The position numbers and the translations under genes are program-made. A stretch of 64,000 nt of DNA, taken from Moringa oleifera. Lineage: Eukaryota > Streptophyta > Magnoliopsida > Brassicales > Moringaceae. The notes beneath the pieces were generated by a model that had not been told where the DNA came from, made no database searches, and saw nothing but the letters and a program-made list of their open reading frames with translations. Below are positions 48,834 to 64,000 of the stretch, piece by piece (positions within the stretch are counted from its first letter, which is position 1; each line of letters opens with the position of its first letter). The stretch is taken from positions 620,001 to 684,000 of the forward strand of contig JAJFZO010000605.1 in assembly GCA_021397835.1 (NCBI GenBank), given 5' to 3'.

Positions 48834-49617
48834 GCCTCATCCCTCGCATTGAGGTTATGTTTTTTTTTCCCCCCCCTTCCCTTAGAAGTCAGTAATCTCC
48901 ATTGAAGACAATCTAGCCTTTCCGAATTGAGTGTCTAACAATTTAAATTGTCAAAATTTTGTTTTGGTATATGGCTTTTTCTTTTTCATGTGATGGAATA
49001 GGTTTCTTGGTAGATTTGTGAGTGTTTATTTATGACATTTAGTGGATGAATCATAAATGGTTATTTTGTCAATTAGGACTGTTGGTTTCCCTCTGTTTTC
49101 TTGAGGAAAAGGAACAACAAGGTGGCTCTTTCTATTACCATCTTTTGTTGTTTTATATGTTTTTTTTTTCCCGCTAGGATGACTGCAGGGCTTTTGTTAG
49201 TGTCTTGACCACTGTTCAGTGTAATGAGATGATAGTTGAGCCTTGTGGATTTTTCTTCCACAGATAAAGCGCCCTCTATAGTAATTTGCATTATTGTTTC
49301 ATTTGGGCAACTTCAAAAATTAGAATATTTTGCTATGCTGCAGCAGGTTTGACAGCCACATAATTGCCCTCATTAAAGAGTTCATCCAACACTGGACATA
49401 AAATGAAGAAGAATTTCTGATAATATGGGTTTGCATAATTTATTATTTTAAAAAATCAATATAAGAGATCTTGATCCAAAATGACAACCGAAAATTTGCT
49501 ATCCCAATCTGTTAACCATATTATGAATTTAATATGTTCTGGTGATGCCACCAATTGTTATCCTCAATGCCAAATATTGCTGCTGCTCTTGTAAGACAAT
49601 TCAAACAAATTTCAAAT
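48834..49617. other. eEF1B-gamma copy 2 3' region and spacer
   Basis: The probable 3' UTR runs to about 49080; beyond that there is no coding signal on either strand. Confidence 0.5.
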
Positions 49618-50701
49618 TTATCTGAAGATAAAACAATGTGGTACTCGGCCAAGTGTAATCCCGATGGTCAATTTTCTCCATTCTACAAGGCAATCTGAAA
49701 CTTTATGCCAATGTAAAGCATATACAAAATTAATTGCCCAGGCAACCACCATCATCCCTGAGATAGTTATAACAGCTTGACGATAGCTGGAAGTGACTCG
49801 GCCTTTTAAAGAATACAAATGGGCTTCTTGACGAGTTAAAAACATAGGAAGCCATATAAGAGGCACATGATTAGAATAGAAAGGGAGGAAATGAATACCC
49901 TTAAAACCTCTCAACAAAAAAGGTGCTCTCAATGGTGGTTTACCCCATGACCTATGAGGAGCTTCAAACTCCCTCCAAAATGCAAAAGCCTGAAGGAAAA
50001 AGTTCGAGGGCTATAAATGAAACAGTCTATACACTGAATTATAATTATTAAGTAAATAGCAATGATTTGGTTAATGAGGCTAAGTTCTATCACTTTGCAA
50101 CATTCCAATAATGAACATAGCAAAAGTAATTGGATAAAAACTTAATGAGAACACATAAGAGACAAGAAAATCTCCTATTGTGTTGACTTAAGGTTGTCCT
50201 TCTTCCCCTCTCCTACAAGCTCACACAACCATGCACACATCAGGAACACAAATGCTTGCCATGATCCCATAATTAGCACATGAATATGGTTTCGCAAAGA
50301 GCAAACGAAGTTTTCAGAAAACATAAATAAGCTGCCAACCAAGAACCAGCAAACAGAGACATGCCATTCCAACTGCTCCAAAGCACAAAATCAGAAGGCT
50401 CATTCGATAGCACTTTTATGTGTAAAAGCATCAGAGCATTTAAGAATAAAAATGTTTGAATGTCAGTCTTTACATACAACAAATTAAGACTCTTGAAGCA
50501 TCTTGTACAAAAAGATACAAATCCGTACTCTAAACAGGATTAATTATAAAGAATTTCATTTAAACATATTGTTACAAAATGTAATGATTTGTATTTGAAA
50601 AATATCTGACCTCACAGCAACTTGTTAAAACATTGTTATCCCAGCCGTGAGAAGACATATCCTCCAAGAAATAAATGTCATTCAACCTTGCATGATATGC
50701 C
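49618..50701 (-). CDS. Two in-frame exons of an unidentified membrane protein (3' end)
   Basis: Exon 50701-50611 (acceptor TTCCAG, donor GAG before GTCAGA) joins in phase to 49989-49618 (acceptor TTTTTCCTTCAG, stop TAA). Together they give about 153 residues, including ARLNDIYFLEDMSSHGWDNN, FWREFEAPHRSWGKPPLRAP and a hydrophobic segment AVITISGMMVVAWAINFVYAL near the end. The first exon enters in phase 2, so an upstream exon is expected, but I could not find one between 50.7 and 51.7 kb. I recognise no family. It could be the end of a real gene, an alternative 3' part of the neighbouring gene, or a truncated remnant. Confidence 0.4.
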
Positions 50702-51732
50702 CTGGAATGAGAAACTCAAGTCAACAGCTAGCACAATACAGATAGTCACTCAGGCAAAATAATATTACATTTCATGTATAGATGGTGTTTTACATATCTT
50801 AACAACTGCTGCCAGTCCCTAAACCCTTATTTTTTCATCTTTTGTTATCCAAATAGCATGGTGAAGAATCATTTTTCTAGTTCCTTTTTTCACGTGAAGA
50901 GATAACCAATTTCACACAGGGCCAACTAGTAATGAACCTTTCTTTTCTACTATATTGCATGGTTATGTATGCAGGCAAAAGAGAGGGGATGGGTAGACAT
51001 CTTAGCTAGTGTTCTTTTACCTCTGACAGTTGAAAGTAACTGAAAGTATTCAGGGCCCTAAAATGAACAGATATAGGAGGGTAGATAACAGGATGACTGG
51101 ATCGAACATTAATATCAATGGTAGAAAAACCTCTGACCCAAATACTGTGAACTCAATTAGATTCATGGCATACCATACTTCTTACTCACTACCACCTCAT
51201 ATAAGCACAAATGAGAATTTATCTCATTCAGTAGGCAGCTAACCAGATAAGAACTGAAAACTATTCTGGAAAAGTAAAAAAGCATACTCGATGAACAGAA
51301 TACCTAACATGTAAGAAAAATACAAAATCTACTCTTCAAGGTCAGAGGTTCAAGATACAATCAACAAGACCGCCAGAACTTGAGACTACATATTTTTCAA
51401 AGTGGTAAGTTAAACCTGTTTTATTTAAAGTTTTTATGTTCTACCTTACTAAAGGTAAGTATATAAGTTTGGACAAACATGAATTCCTTCATAATCATTC
51501 ACCATTGGTGATGGTGACATTTTTTTCCCATCATTAAAAGATAATATTTATCAAAGAAAAGACAATATGCATTCAAATGATGATTGCAAAACTCCATGAT
51601 GTTAAGAAACTAAGAAGACATTGCATGTCTAACAGCATTGTTTCACTTATATCTCAGTAATTGAGAACCAAAGAAGCATAGTTATATACACACCTGAACT
51701 ACAATGAACGCAATCTTTAAAGATACAACATC

Positions 51733-52766
51733 TCAATCCCGAAGACCCAATTCAACCTCAAGCTCGTCATCCTCTTCAAACAACTTCAACAGACGGGCAT
51801 ACTGCTCCTCCCTTTTCTTCTTTTGCCAGAGTTTGAAGATGAAAAAAGAAAACAACACTATTGCCAGAAGTCCAAGCAGAATGATAACGATCTTGGTTCC
51901 AGTGTGGTTAGAAGAAGCATGACGCTTAGCCTCTGTATCATTCTTTGAACTCTTTGAGTCATCAGAAAAACCTTAAGATGCAATGGGAAAGAGAAGAGAA
52001 GGAAAAAGAAGTGGGGGGAGGGGGAGAAAGATATCAGACCTGGTGAATGAAATATCAACAGTAGGAAATTCTAATTCACCAGTGAAGCGTTCAACAATAA
52101 TTATCAGGATAGTTCACTGGTCTATAGCAATAATCCCCAGGGAAAAGTACTTTCATGACAAATTTTACTCAAAAAGAAAAGAAGTCATATGTGTGTTCTG
52201 ATAAATGAATTCTGTGGATATGCTTGTAGTTTCTACAATCATCTACTATCTCCAGATCTTGGATGTGCTGAATTACACTGTCTATGGCCACTCCTTTTTT
52301 CATGGACAAATTAATCTTTGCATACCTTGACAGCACAAGAACATAAATAAACAAAAGCAAGAACTAAACCAAGTGTAAGCCCGCCAGTAAGGCTCCACAT
52401 CTGCTTAACAAGAATCATCTACTTGTGCCACTAGGCTAAGCCTCAGGTTCTTTGGAAAAGTTTCTAATTTTTCATTCTGATATACATTAGATTTTCATCT
52501 TACTGTTATCAATATTTTAGCTCAGCAACCTAACCAATTAAGCAAGATCGCAGACAAGTTCCCAGAAATAATCAAATAATTAAAGGAAGCAAAGACACAT
52601 GATATCAGCAGAACAAATCACTTTGATTCAATGATAAAAAACCGATGGTTTTCCAATAAATTCAAATGGACAGATCCGAAAGATTAAAACCTGATACGAA
52701 TTGTAGACAAATCGAAGCGAACAATAGCAAACAACGCAAGGATCTACTTCTCGAGATTTCTGTCAT
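51733..52766 (-). CDS. 104-residue single-pass (type I) membrane protein
   Basis: Two exons, 52766-52691 and 51971-51733, with a 719-base intron ending in a long pyrimidine tract and TTAAG. The junction is phase 1 and gives FVSGFSDD. Layout: signal peptide at about residues 1-26 (CLLLFASICLQFVSG), a short hydrophilic lumenal segment with NDT and NHT glycosylation sites, a helix IVIILLGLLAIVLFSFFIF, then a basic KLWQKKKREEQ and an acidic tail ending EDDELEVELGLRD. The first ATG after the CT-repeat leader gives a proper signal peptide. No enzymatic domain. I think similar small plant proteins exist but cannot name the family. Confidence 0.7.
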
Positions 52767-52773
52767 CGCTAAT

Positions 52774-52819
<46 letters not shown>
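52774..52819. repeat. (CT)n microsatellite in the 5' leader of the small membrane protein gene
   Basis: About 46 bp of CT on the plus strand (GA on the transcript strand), ending about 8 bases before the ATG at 52766. Confidence 0.95.
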
Positions 52820-52822
<3 letters not shown>

Positions 52823-53782
52823 CCCCGTCTACGCACGAGAAACCTCCTTTGGACAAGGCACCTGCCCAAAATTTCAAATAAAGGTATTTTCTCTCTTTGA
52901 ATTCGTAAAAGGTTAAACAAGGTACTTTTGGTCCTTTACCTCTGTTTTTCTCACTGACGTTGTGGTAGTGTAGACTTTGGCACAAGGCCGTCCTGATCTT
53001 TTAATTACTACGTCAAAAAAAAAAAAAAACAGATATTTTGTAGATATATTATTGTGAATAAAGTAAAATTAAATATTATAAATATCAAAAATAATTTTGT
53101 ATTATTTACTTTTTAAAATTAAATTTTACAATTTTTGTAAATTTTAAATGATTGTAACTATTAAAATATAAATTTAATATAAAATTACTGAAGCTTAATT
53201 AAAAAACATTAATAATATTTTTTATGTTGACTTAAAGATTTTTCGAGTGATTATGCCGCTCTTTTTTATATAATAAGCTGCTTTTCAAGATCTTTTAATC
53301 ATTATTGATTCTTCTAAAATTTAAATTTTAATATTATTAATTTTACTAGTATAATAATTAATATATTATATTAATTTTATATTATTATGTCCATGTTTAT
53401 CATTTTCTTAGATCATATTTTAATTGTCTTATAAAAGAAGTATTTATGCACCCATTAAGTAAATTTCGTCAAATGTATTTATAAATAATTTTTTATTGCA
53501 TATTAAAACATAAGTATGACTAGTTCAGCATAAAATATGGGAATTCCAAATTCATATAAGGTCACAGACAGTAGATTTGATGCCACCAAATTAAATAAAA
53601 ACCTATCATTTATTTTATTTTACACTGAGTGGAAAAAACAAGAAAAGAAAAGGCACAAAAAAAAAAAAACATTTTCACATATTTACTTCTCAGACCAATT
53701 TTTGTTTCCACAAAGAAAATATATAGACATATGTGTACAAAAATACTATCGGAAGCTCGACCACAGAGGATGATTTCCCTTT
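52820..53782. other. AT-rich intergenic spacer
   Basis: 53030-53540 is AT-rich. The right end should carry the BAG5 3' UTR. I see nothing else. Confidence 0.55.
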
Positions 53783-54475
53783 TCACTCTCTGAGAAATCT
53801 CTGTAAGCATCGAAAGCCCAAATGCTGAGCACAAAAGTTCTCCACATAGTCCCCACCCATCTGCCTGCACAGGTCCTCCTCCGCCACCTCCTCCCAGTAC
53901 TTCCTCATGTATAGTTCATTGGCACACCATCCACAGAGATCGCCGAGATAATCGGCCCCATGACTGTCGTAGCAATAACCCTTTGCCTCGGAAATGGAGT
54001 CGAGGATCTCCTGAAGTGCAACGACCCTGCGGCTAACTTTCCTCCTGGCTTCTCTCACCGAGGGGTCGATCCCTGGGACAGAGTCCAGCCTCAGCAGCAG
54101 AGCCATCAGGGCCTCGTTCATCCTCAGCTTCTCACGATCATCACTCCTGATGGAGTCCACAGTCTCCTGCAGTTGGATCAGGCGTTGCAGCTTGTCGGCT
54201 TCTTGATTAACAGCTGAAATTTTCTTGTAGAGTCCGCGGACGAGGTGAGCCCTGTACGCCGCTTGGATTCTCGCAGCGGCCTCCGATTGTGGGAGGTGCG
54301 CGTCGGTGACGGGAGCAGGTGCTGATGTTTGTGGTGACGTCGGTGGTGGTGGTGAAGGAGACGAGATGGGAATTTCTGTGGTTTGATGAAGGGTTGTGTG
54401 GTCATTATGGAAATTGAAGATGACAGTGGTGGTGGAAGAGGAAGAGAATAACCCAAATTTTCCCGAGGATTTCAT
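53783..54475 (-). CDS. BAG5: BAG-family co-chaperone, BAG5-like (IQ motif plus BAG domain)
   Basis: Intronless, 230 residues. The N-terminus MKSSGKFGLFSSSSTTTVIF is Ser/Thr-rich and basic, consistent with the mitochondrial targeting reported for AtBAG5. A Pro/Ser-rich spacer is followed by a calmodulin-binding IQ motif at about residues 68-85 (ARIQAAYRAHLVRGLYKKI). The BAG domain, about 84-165, includes VNQEADKLQRLIQLQETVDS, REKLRMNEALMALLLRLDSVPG and RKVSRRVVALQEILDSI, and binds the Hsc70 ATPase domain. The tail is Cys-rich and ends GFRCLQRFLRE, as I recall for BAG5. BAG5 is reported to link calcium/calmodulin to Hsc70 in mitochondria and leaf senescence. Confidence 0.92.
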   Translation of the reverse strand: MKSSGKFGLFSSSSTTTVIFNFHNDHTTLHQTTEIPISSPSPPPPTSPQTSAPAPVTDAHLPQSEAAARIQAAYRAHLVRGLYKKISAVNQEADKLQRLIQLQETVDSIRSDDREKLRMNEALMALLLRLDSVPGIDPSVREARRKVSRRVVALQEILDSISEAKGYCYDSHGADYLGDLCGWCANELYMRKYWEEVAEEDLCRQMGGDYVENFCAQHLGFRCLQRFLRE

Positions 54476-55125
54476 CGGTTCCCTTTTTCTTCCCTTAATT
54501 TCTTTGGATCTGAGATTCTGAGACGCAGAGAATATGGGTACGAGTGGGAAAAGGGAGTGAAAGTGGGGGGTTTATATAATTTCATGAGTTAAGGTTATTG
54601 AATTTGCTTGGCGGGTGATAAGCATAAATGTCTTTTAATGTTCAGCCGCGGATGATACAGACCAGGGCCCATGCGTATGCCCCTTTTTGATTAATGGGTC
54701 TGTGCTTTCTCGCTGCACATGATATTGTTGTCGATTCGCTTGGATTAGGTGTCAACTTTTGGCTTAAATTTGATTTATGTTTGTTACACATTTTGACAGT
54801 TTAAGATGACCGTTATTTTGGTCCATCTTTTTGATTTTAAACACTTTAAAGTACTGCAAAGAAAATGACATAATGTCCTCCTTGGGGACCTAATAACCTT
54901 TCTCCACTTCTCAAATTGCATCATCTTTAAGTTGATACAACACGAGTGCACATATGCAGGAAAAGGGGAGGGAATGGGCGAAATAGAGACAGCAAAGAGT
55001 GTTTAGTGTTCACATTAACATCCAACAATAATTGACAAAGCTTAAATCAATAAAATTATTCGAGATCATCTGGAGTCAGCCACAACACAGCAATGATTGT
55101 AAAGAACAAGAATGTAATGAGTCCA
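54476..55125. other. BAG5 upstream region and FAH 3' side
   Basis: The BAG5 leader lies just right of 54475 and a GGGCCCA element lies near 54666. The right end probably holds the FAH 3' UTR. No other gene is seen. Confidence 0.5.
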
Positions 55126-59765
<4,640 letters not shown>

Positions 59766-60298
59766 CGTTTGACAGCAGAAACGGCGTTCGTATTGAGCTC
59801 CGGTGAAGCCCGAGTGCTTCCAAGCGTGACGGAGCGGAGGACAGTGACAGCCAGATGGAGCTTGTGGGAAAATCGGAAACCCAAGGGGTATTTATTTGTG
59901 ATAGGCAGTACTGTTCCGTGGTTGGTTATTCTTCAAGAATAACAATTTTTTCCAAATTTTTAAGTAAAAATAATTATACATTAAAAAAATAAATCATTTT
60001 ATAATTTATCAAAAAACTAAAATTAATACAGGCAGACTGTCACACGGTGTGAATCTAATTTTAATAATAATATTAGATTTTTCAAAATTATAAATTAAAT
60101 TCCATCTGATATTTAATTATTTTAAGAACTTGTAATTTATTACGGTTCTATATAATTTATTAAGTTTCAAGTTGCTCCTAATGGTTTACCGCGGCTGTTG
60201 AAGATCAATGGTCCATAATCACTATTCACGAGGTAGATGAAATACCTACCCTTCAAAGGCATCATCTTTATCTTCTTCTTAGTCTCCTCATCCTCTAA
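59766..60298. other. FAH promoter side and spacer
   Basis: 59766-59940 is GC-richer and should hold the FAH leader and promoter. 59940-60180 is AT-rich. No further gene. Confidence 0.5.
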
Positions 60299-61229
60299 CA
60301 GCATGTTTGGTTGATAGAAATACTAATTCTTTTTCTATCGTATGAAATTGCTTTTTCAATATTTAGTTCATTTTTATCACAGAATTGTAATTCCTCAAGC
60401 AATTTCTATTCCTTGAAAACCCGAAATAGCTATTCCGGAGTGAACCCTCGGAATTGCTATTCCATAAAAACAAGGAATTGCTATATTTTTCTATTCCCAA
60501 CATACCTTTGATAAAATTTTTAAATTACTATATATATAATAACTTTATTTTTTAAAAATAATTTGCTGAAAATAAAAAATATTATTATTACCAAAATATT
60601 AATTACTATTAATATTAATTTTATAATATTAATATTTAAAAATAAAAAATAATTATTAACATATTATTTAGTTAATATTATTTTTATAATAATAGCATCT
60701 TTTTATTTTTTAAATAATTTATCAAAAAAGAAAAAATATTACTTTTATTAAAATATTAATTAATTTTAATTTTATAATATTAATATTTAAAAATAAAAAT
60801 AATTATTAATATATTATTCAGTTAATATTATTTTTATAATAATAACATCTTTTTTATTTTTTAAATAATTTATCAAACAAGAAAAAAATATTACTTTTAT
60901 TAAAATATTAATTAATTTTAATTTTATAATATTAATATTTAAAATAAAAATAATTATTAATATATTATTTAGTTAATATTATTTTAATAAAAATTAATTA
61001 AATTATAATTAATTTAGTTGAAGGGTATACTAGTCTTTTAAACTTGCTTCAATTACTTTCCTAGCTTATTCTTTGATGAACCAAACATATGAAAACGAAT
61101 TCATACTCTGTTCAATTCCAATAAACCAAACATAATAATGCTTATTCTTTTCTATTCATTTTCTTTTCTATTCCCAAAGAATACCTTTTCTATTCCTTCT
61201 CTATTCTATTCCATGAACCAAACATGCCA
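60299..61229. mobile_element. MITE-like non-autonomous DNA transposon, PIF/Harbinger type suggested
   Basis: The left end reads CAGCATGTTTGGTT and the right end AACCAAACATGCCA, an inverted pair matching at 12 of 14 positions, with weaker similarity further in (TTGATAGAAATA versus TTCATGGAATAG). The flanking trinucleotide TAA is present on both sides (60296-60298 and 61230-61232), as expected for PIF/Harbinger insertions. There is no transposase frame. The AT-rich interior contains tandem repeats. Superfamily is inferred from TSD and ends only. Confidence 0.7.
60590..60995. repeat. Internal tandem repeats of the MITE-like element
   Basis: About three diverged AT-rich units of roughly 120-130 bp. 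Each contains TTTATAATATTAATATTTAAA, ATATTATTTAGTTAATATTA or a variant, and TTATCAAA followed by AAAATATTA. They differ by small indels. Confidence 0.75.
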
Positions 61230-61232
61230 TAA

Positions 61233-64000
61233 AAGTAAGTTTATGAGTTTAGCATTATAATATTCTACTGTTTATGATTTTTATTAACATAAACACATGA
61301 TGATTTATATAATTAAATAATTTTTATATTTAATTTTTAAATTTAATTTAATTTAATTTTTTGATTTAATTTATTATTAAAAATATATATTTTATTATTA
61401 GAAAACCTAAAACATGATTCAATACATTTTACTTTTTATTCTAAGTCAATCTATTAAATTTAAATAATTTATTTTATTTTTATAAAATTTTAAAAGTTTT
61501 AATTATGTCACTCTTTAAAAGATATTTTTAATATTAAAAAATTTAAAATTTCTTATAATGATAAGTTGAAATTTATTTACATATATAAAAACTTTTAATT
61601 TAAAATTTTTATAATATTTAATTTGATATTTTTTATTTAAAAAATTTAACATAATTTAAATTAAATATTTGAAATGTAAAATAAAAACATGTCTAAACCA
61701 AGTTTTTGTTTTAATATATATTCAATAAAATAACATATTAAAAATATGATAAATATAAATTATTTTTTAATAAAATATTTTTTTGTCTCTTTCTTCAACT
61801 TTATTTTCTTGGTTACTCAACCTTTTATTTATATTTATTTACTTGAATTGATAATGTAAAGAAATTAAGCTTTTAAGTCCCAATTACATCGTACAATTCA
61901 TAACTGATTACATGAAAAAAAAATGATAAAATTAATTTAGTTCACTACTTTTTCATGAATTTATTGTGGCTATTTCATTTCTGTATTATCTTAATTTTAT
62001 AATCCTAAAAATTCAATCACTACTAATCATGTCATAATCAAAAATTTACACATATATTTATAAAGAAATTGTCACTAGACCCAATGATCATTGACGATTA
62101 ATACGGTTAAAATAATTATGCTTCAATGGGTAAACAAGCCAAATTAAATCTTCTAACATAAAACAGTCTATGCTATATGACATGAAATGAACATTAAGAG
62201 AGAAAAGGACGTAAAATATCAAAATTGTTGAAAATTTTTAATTTGAAGATGTTGGGGATTTTGCGCTGATACTAAATGATCATAAGCCATTTCTTGTAGC
62301 TAATTGTGAGATATCTTATATGAGAAGGTTAAATTTAACCTCCGTCAATGTGATATTTTTTAATTAGTGAGGTATAATATTATAATTAATAAATAAATAA
62401 CATAAAAACACTTTTGAATTTAATGATATTGTGAAATATATAGGTGTGAATGTTTAAAATTTATACCAATTTTGCTTTTATTGGAGATTAATTTCAAAAA
62501 CACAATTCACTGACAAAGAGATGTGTCGAAACTCATAAAATATCTAACTGACATGTGTATATTTGAAGCAAGATAAGTAGAATGTGAGATAATTTTTAGT
62601 CTTGATATGTTAACCTATATGAATTTGATACATTAACTTATATGAATTATCAATATTATACTCAAATTTGTCAATAATTTTTTAAAAATATTATATTTTA
62701 AATATTTAAAATATATCAAGATGTACATTATATTTAATTAATAAATATATATTTAAAAATATGATTTACAACATATGATAAAAATTTAAACAAAAATTAA
62801 TTATTTTATAAATTTATCTATATTTATAAAATAATTTAATTGATTTAATTTTTTCTTTTTTTACTATTGGTAAAAAAAGTTTACTTTTCGTGAAATTTGC
62901 ATTATTGATAAACATATAATAGGCTGCAAGATGATCACAATTTGATTCAAATCAGTGAATCGAATCATAATCTTTAAATTTTAAATCGAACTGTAATTGG
63001 TATAAATAATTTAATTTTGAATTATGATTCACATAAATTTTAAACCATAATCAAAATCGAAGTTTCAAAATGTACGAGTTGGTTCGGTTTTTAATTAAAT
63101 TAACTTTTAAATTTTTTTTAAATAATTTTAATTTAAAAATATTTTATTTTAATAAAATATAATTATTTATGTTTATTTTTATTTAATTTTATTTATAATA
63201 TTAAATTAAAACACTCTTTGTTTACCATAGTTACACAATGAAAGAAATTCTTTTCTTTATAAAGTTATACTCTCTTTCTCTCTCATTAATATATTTTATT
63301 TATTAAATAAAAAATTAATTCTCTTCCACTAATATTAGTGTAAAAAATAATTAGTAAAAAAATTATTTTTACACTAATATTAGAGGAATGTAAAAATAAT
63401 AATAAAGTAACTAAAAAATATATTGAAAAAATTTGAATTTAAGTTATTTTTTATTTTTATTTATAAATACTCAATTTTTTCTCATTTTTTTCCACACATT
63501 CACATTTAAATTTTTCATTCAACTCTTTCATTTAACTTTTTCATTTGATTATTTTATTTATTTTTATTTTTACTTATACATTAATTATTTTTATTTTTAT
63601 TACTTTATCTAATTATTTATTTTTAAATATTTTAATTCTCTCAATTATTATGAATTTATTTAATTATCTCTTTTGCCTTTTCAATTAGTTTTTAATTATT
63701 ATATATTTTTTTAATTTTTAATTATTACATACTCTTTAATTTCTCCAACATTCAATGGAATACCTAAATAACTTGATTTTGGTAAAAATTAAGTGTAAGT
63801 ATAATTTGAATTATTTATTTTAAATTAAATTAAATTAAATTAAATATCTTTATTTTATAAAAATATATTTTTATTAGATTAAGTATTTTTATTAAATTAG
63901 CTATTTAATTTAATTCAATTATGTTTGAACTGACATTTGAAATTATTTTGAATTGAATTTGAACTAAATGTGAACAAAATGTGAATCAAATCTAAATTTA
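61233..64000. other. AT-rich intergenic region
   Basis: Very AT-rich throughout, with no long open frame on either strand. One short inverted repeat is at 63324-63388. A weak (TTAAA)n-like run is near 63820-63845. No gene or complete mobile element is recognised. Confidence 0.7.
63324..63388. repeat. 28-bp inverted repeat with 8-base loop
   Basis: The left arm 63324-63352 (TTCCACTAATATTAGTG...) and right arm 63361-63388 are reverse complements except for about one substitution and one indel. The loop is 63353-63360. Confidence 0.88.

Noticed and set aside
61233..64000. Possible centromeric or satellite array at the right end
   Set aside because: The DNA is AT-rich but I found no regular long-period repeat.

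Overview
The window is nuclear DNA of a flowering plant, most likely a eudicot. Genes have many short exons with GT-AG introns, the spacers are very AT-rich, microsatellites are common, and the proteins are plant types (RABA2, RABD1, an IBS1-like kinase, a DUF579 xylan methyltransferase, BAG5). I assigned exons by eye from splice signals, reading frame and recalled family alignments. No transcript data or database search was available.

Layout: 1-3502 (-) is the 5' part of a GBA2-type glucosylceramidase. 6355-8681 (-) is cytochrome c. 10141-11343 (-) is a seven-helix membrane protein with a spliced leader starting near 13.4 kb. 15460-20340 (+) is an IBS1-like, N-myristoylated CDK-like kinase. 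22806-23666 (+) is glucuronoxylan 4-O-methyltransferase. 26282-29536 (-) is cytosolic leucyl-tRNA synthetase (LeuRS), with a leader reaching about 30.8 kb. 32471-36634 (+) is RABD1 and 38361-40491 (-) is RABA2. 41956-44988 and 46427-48833 (+) are tandem eEF1B-gamma genes. 49618-50701 (-) holds two unassigned exons. 51733-52766 (-) encodes a 104-residue single-pass membrane protein. 53783-54475 (-) is BAG5 and 55126-59765 (-) is fumarylacetoacetase. From 59.9 kb to the end is AT-rich spacer holding one MITE-like element of about 930 bp.

The genes are housekeeping: translation (LeuRS, two eEF1B-gamma), membrane traffic (two Rabs), respiration, cell wall, tyrosine breakdown and signalling. There is no operon logic and no sign of an exotic cluster. 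The strongest unexpected signal is regulatory. The promoter, first exon and leader intron of LeuRS are clearly homologous, in inverted orientation, to those of eEF1B-gamma about 11 kb away, and the similarity stops just inside the second leader exon. This suggests that LeuRS acquired an eEF1B-gamma promoter and leader. Other points of note are two GC-AG introns, a LeuRS stop codon overlapping a splice donor, upstream ORFs in the seven-helix gene, and three recent tandem duplications in non-coding DNA.
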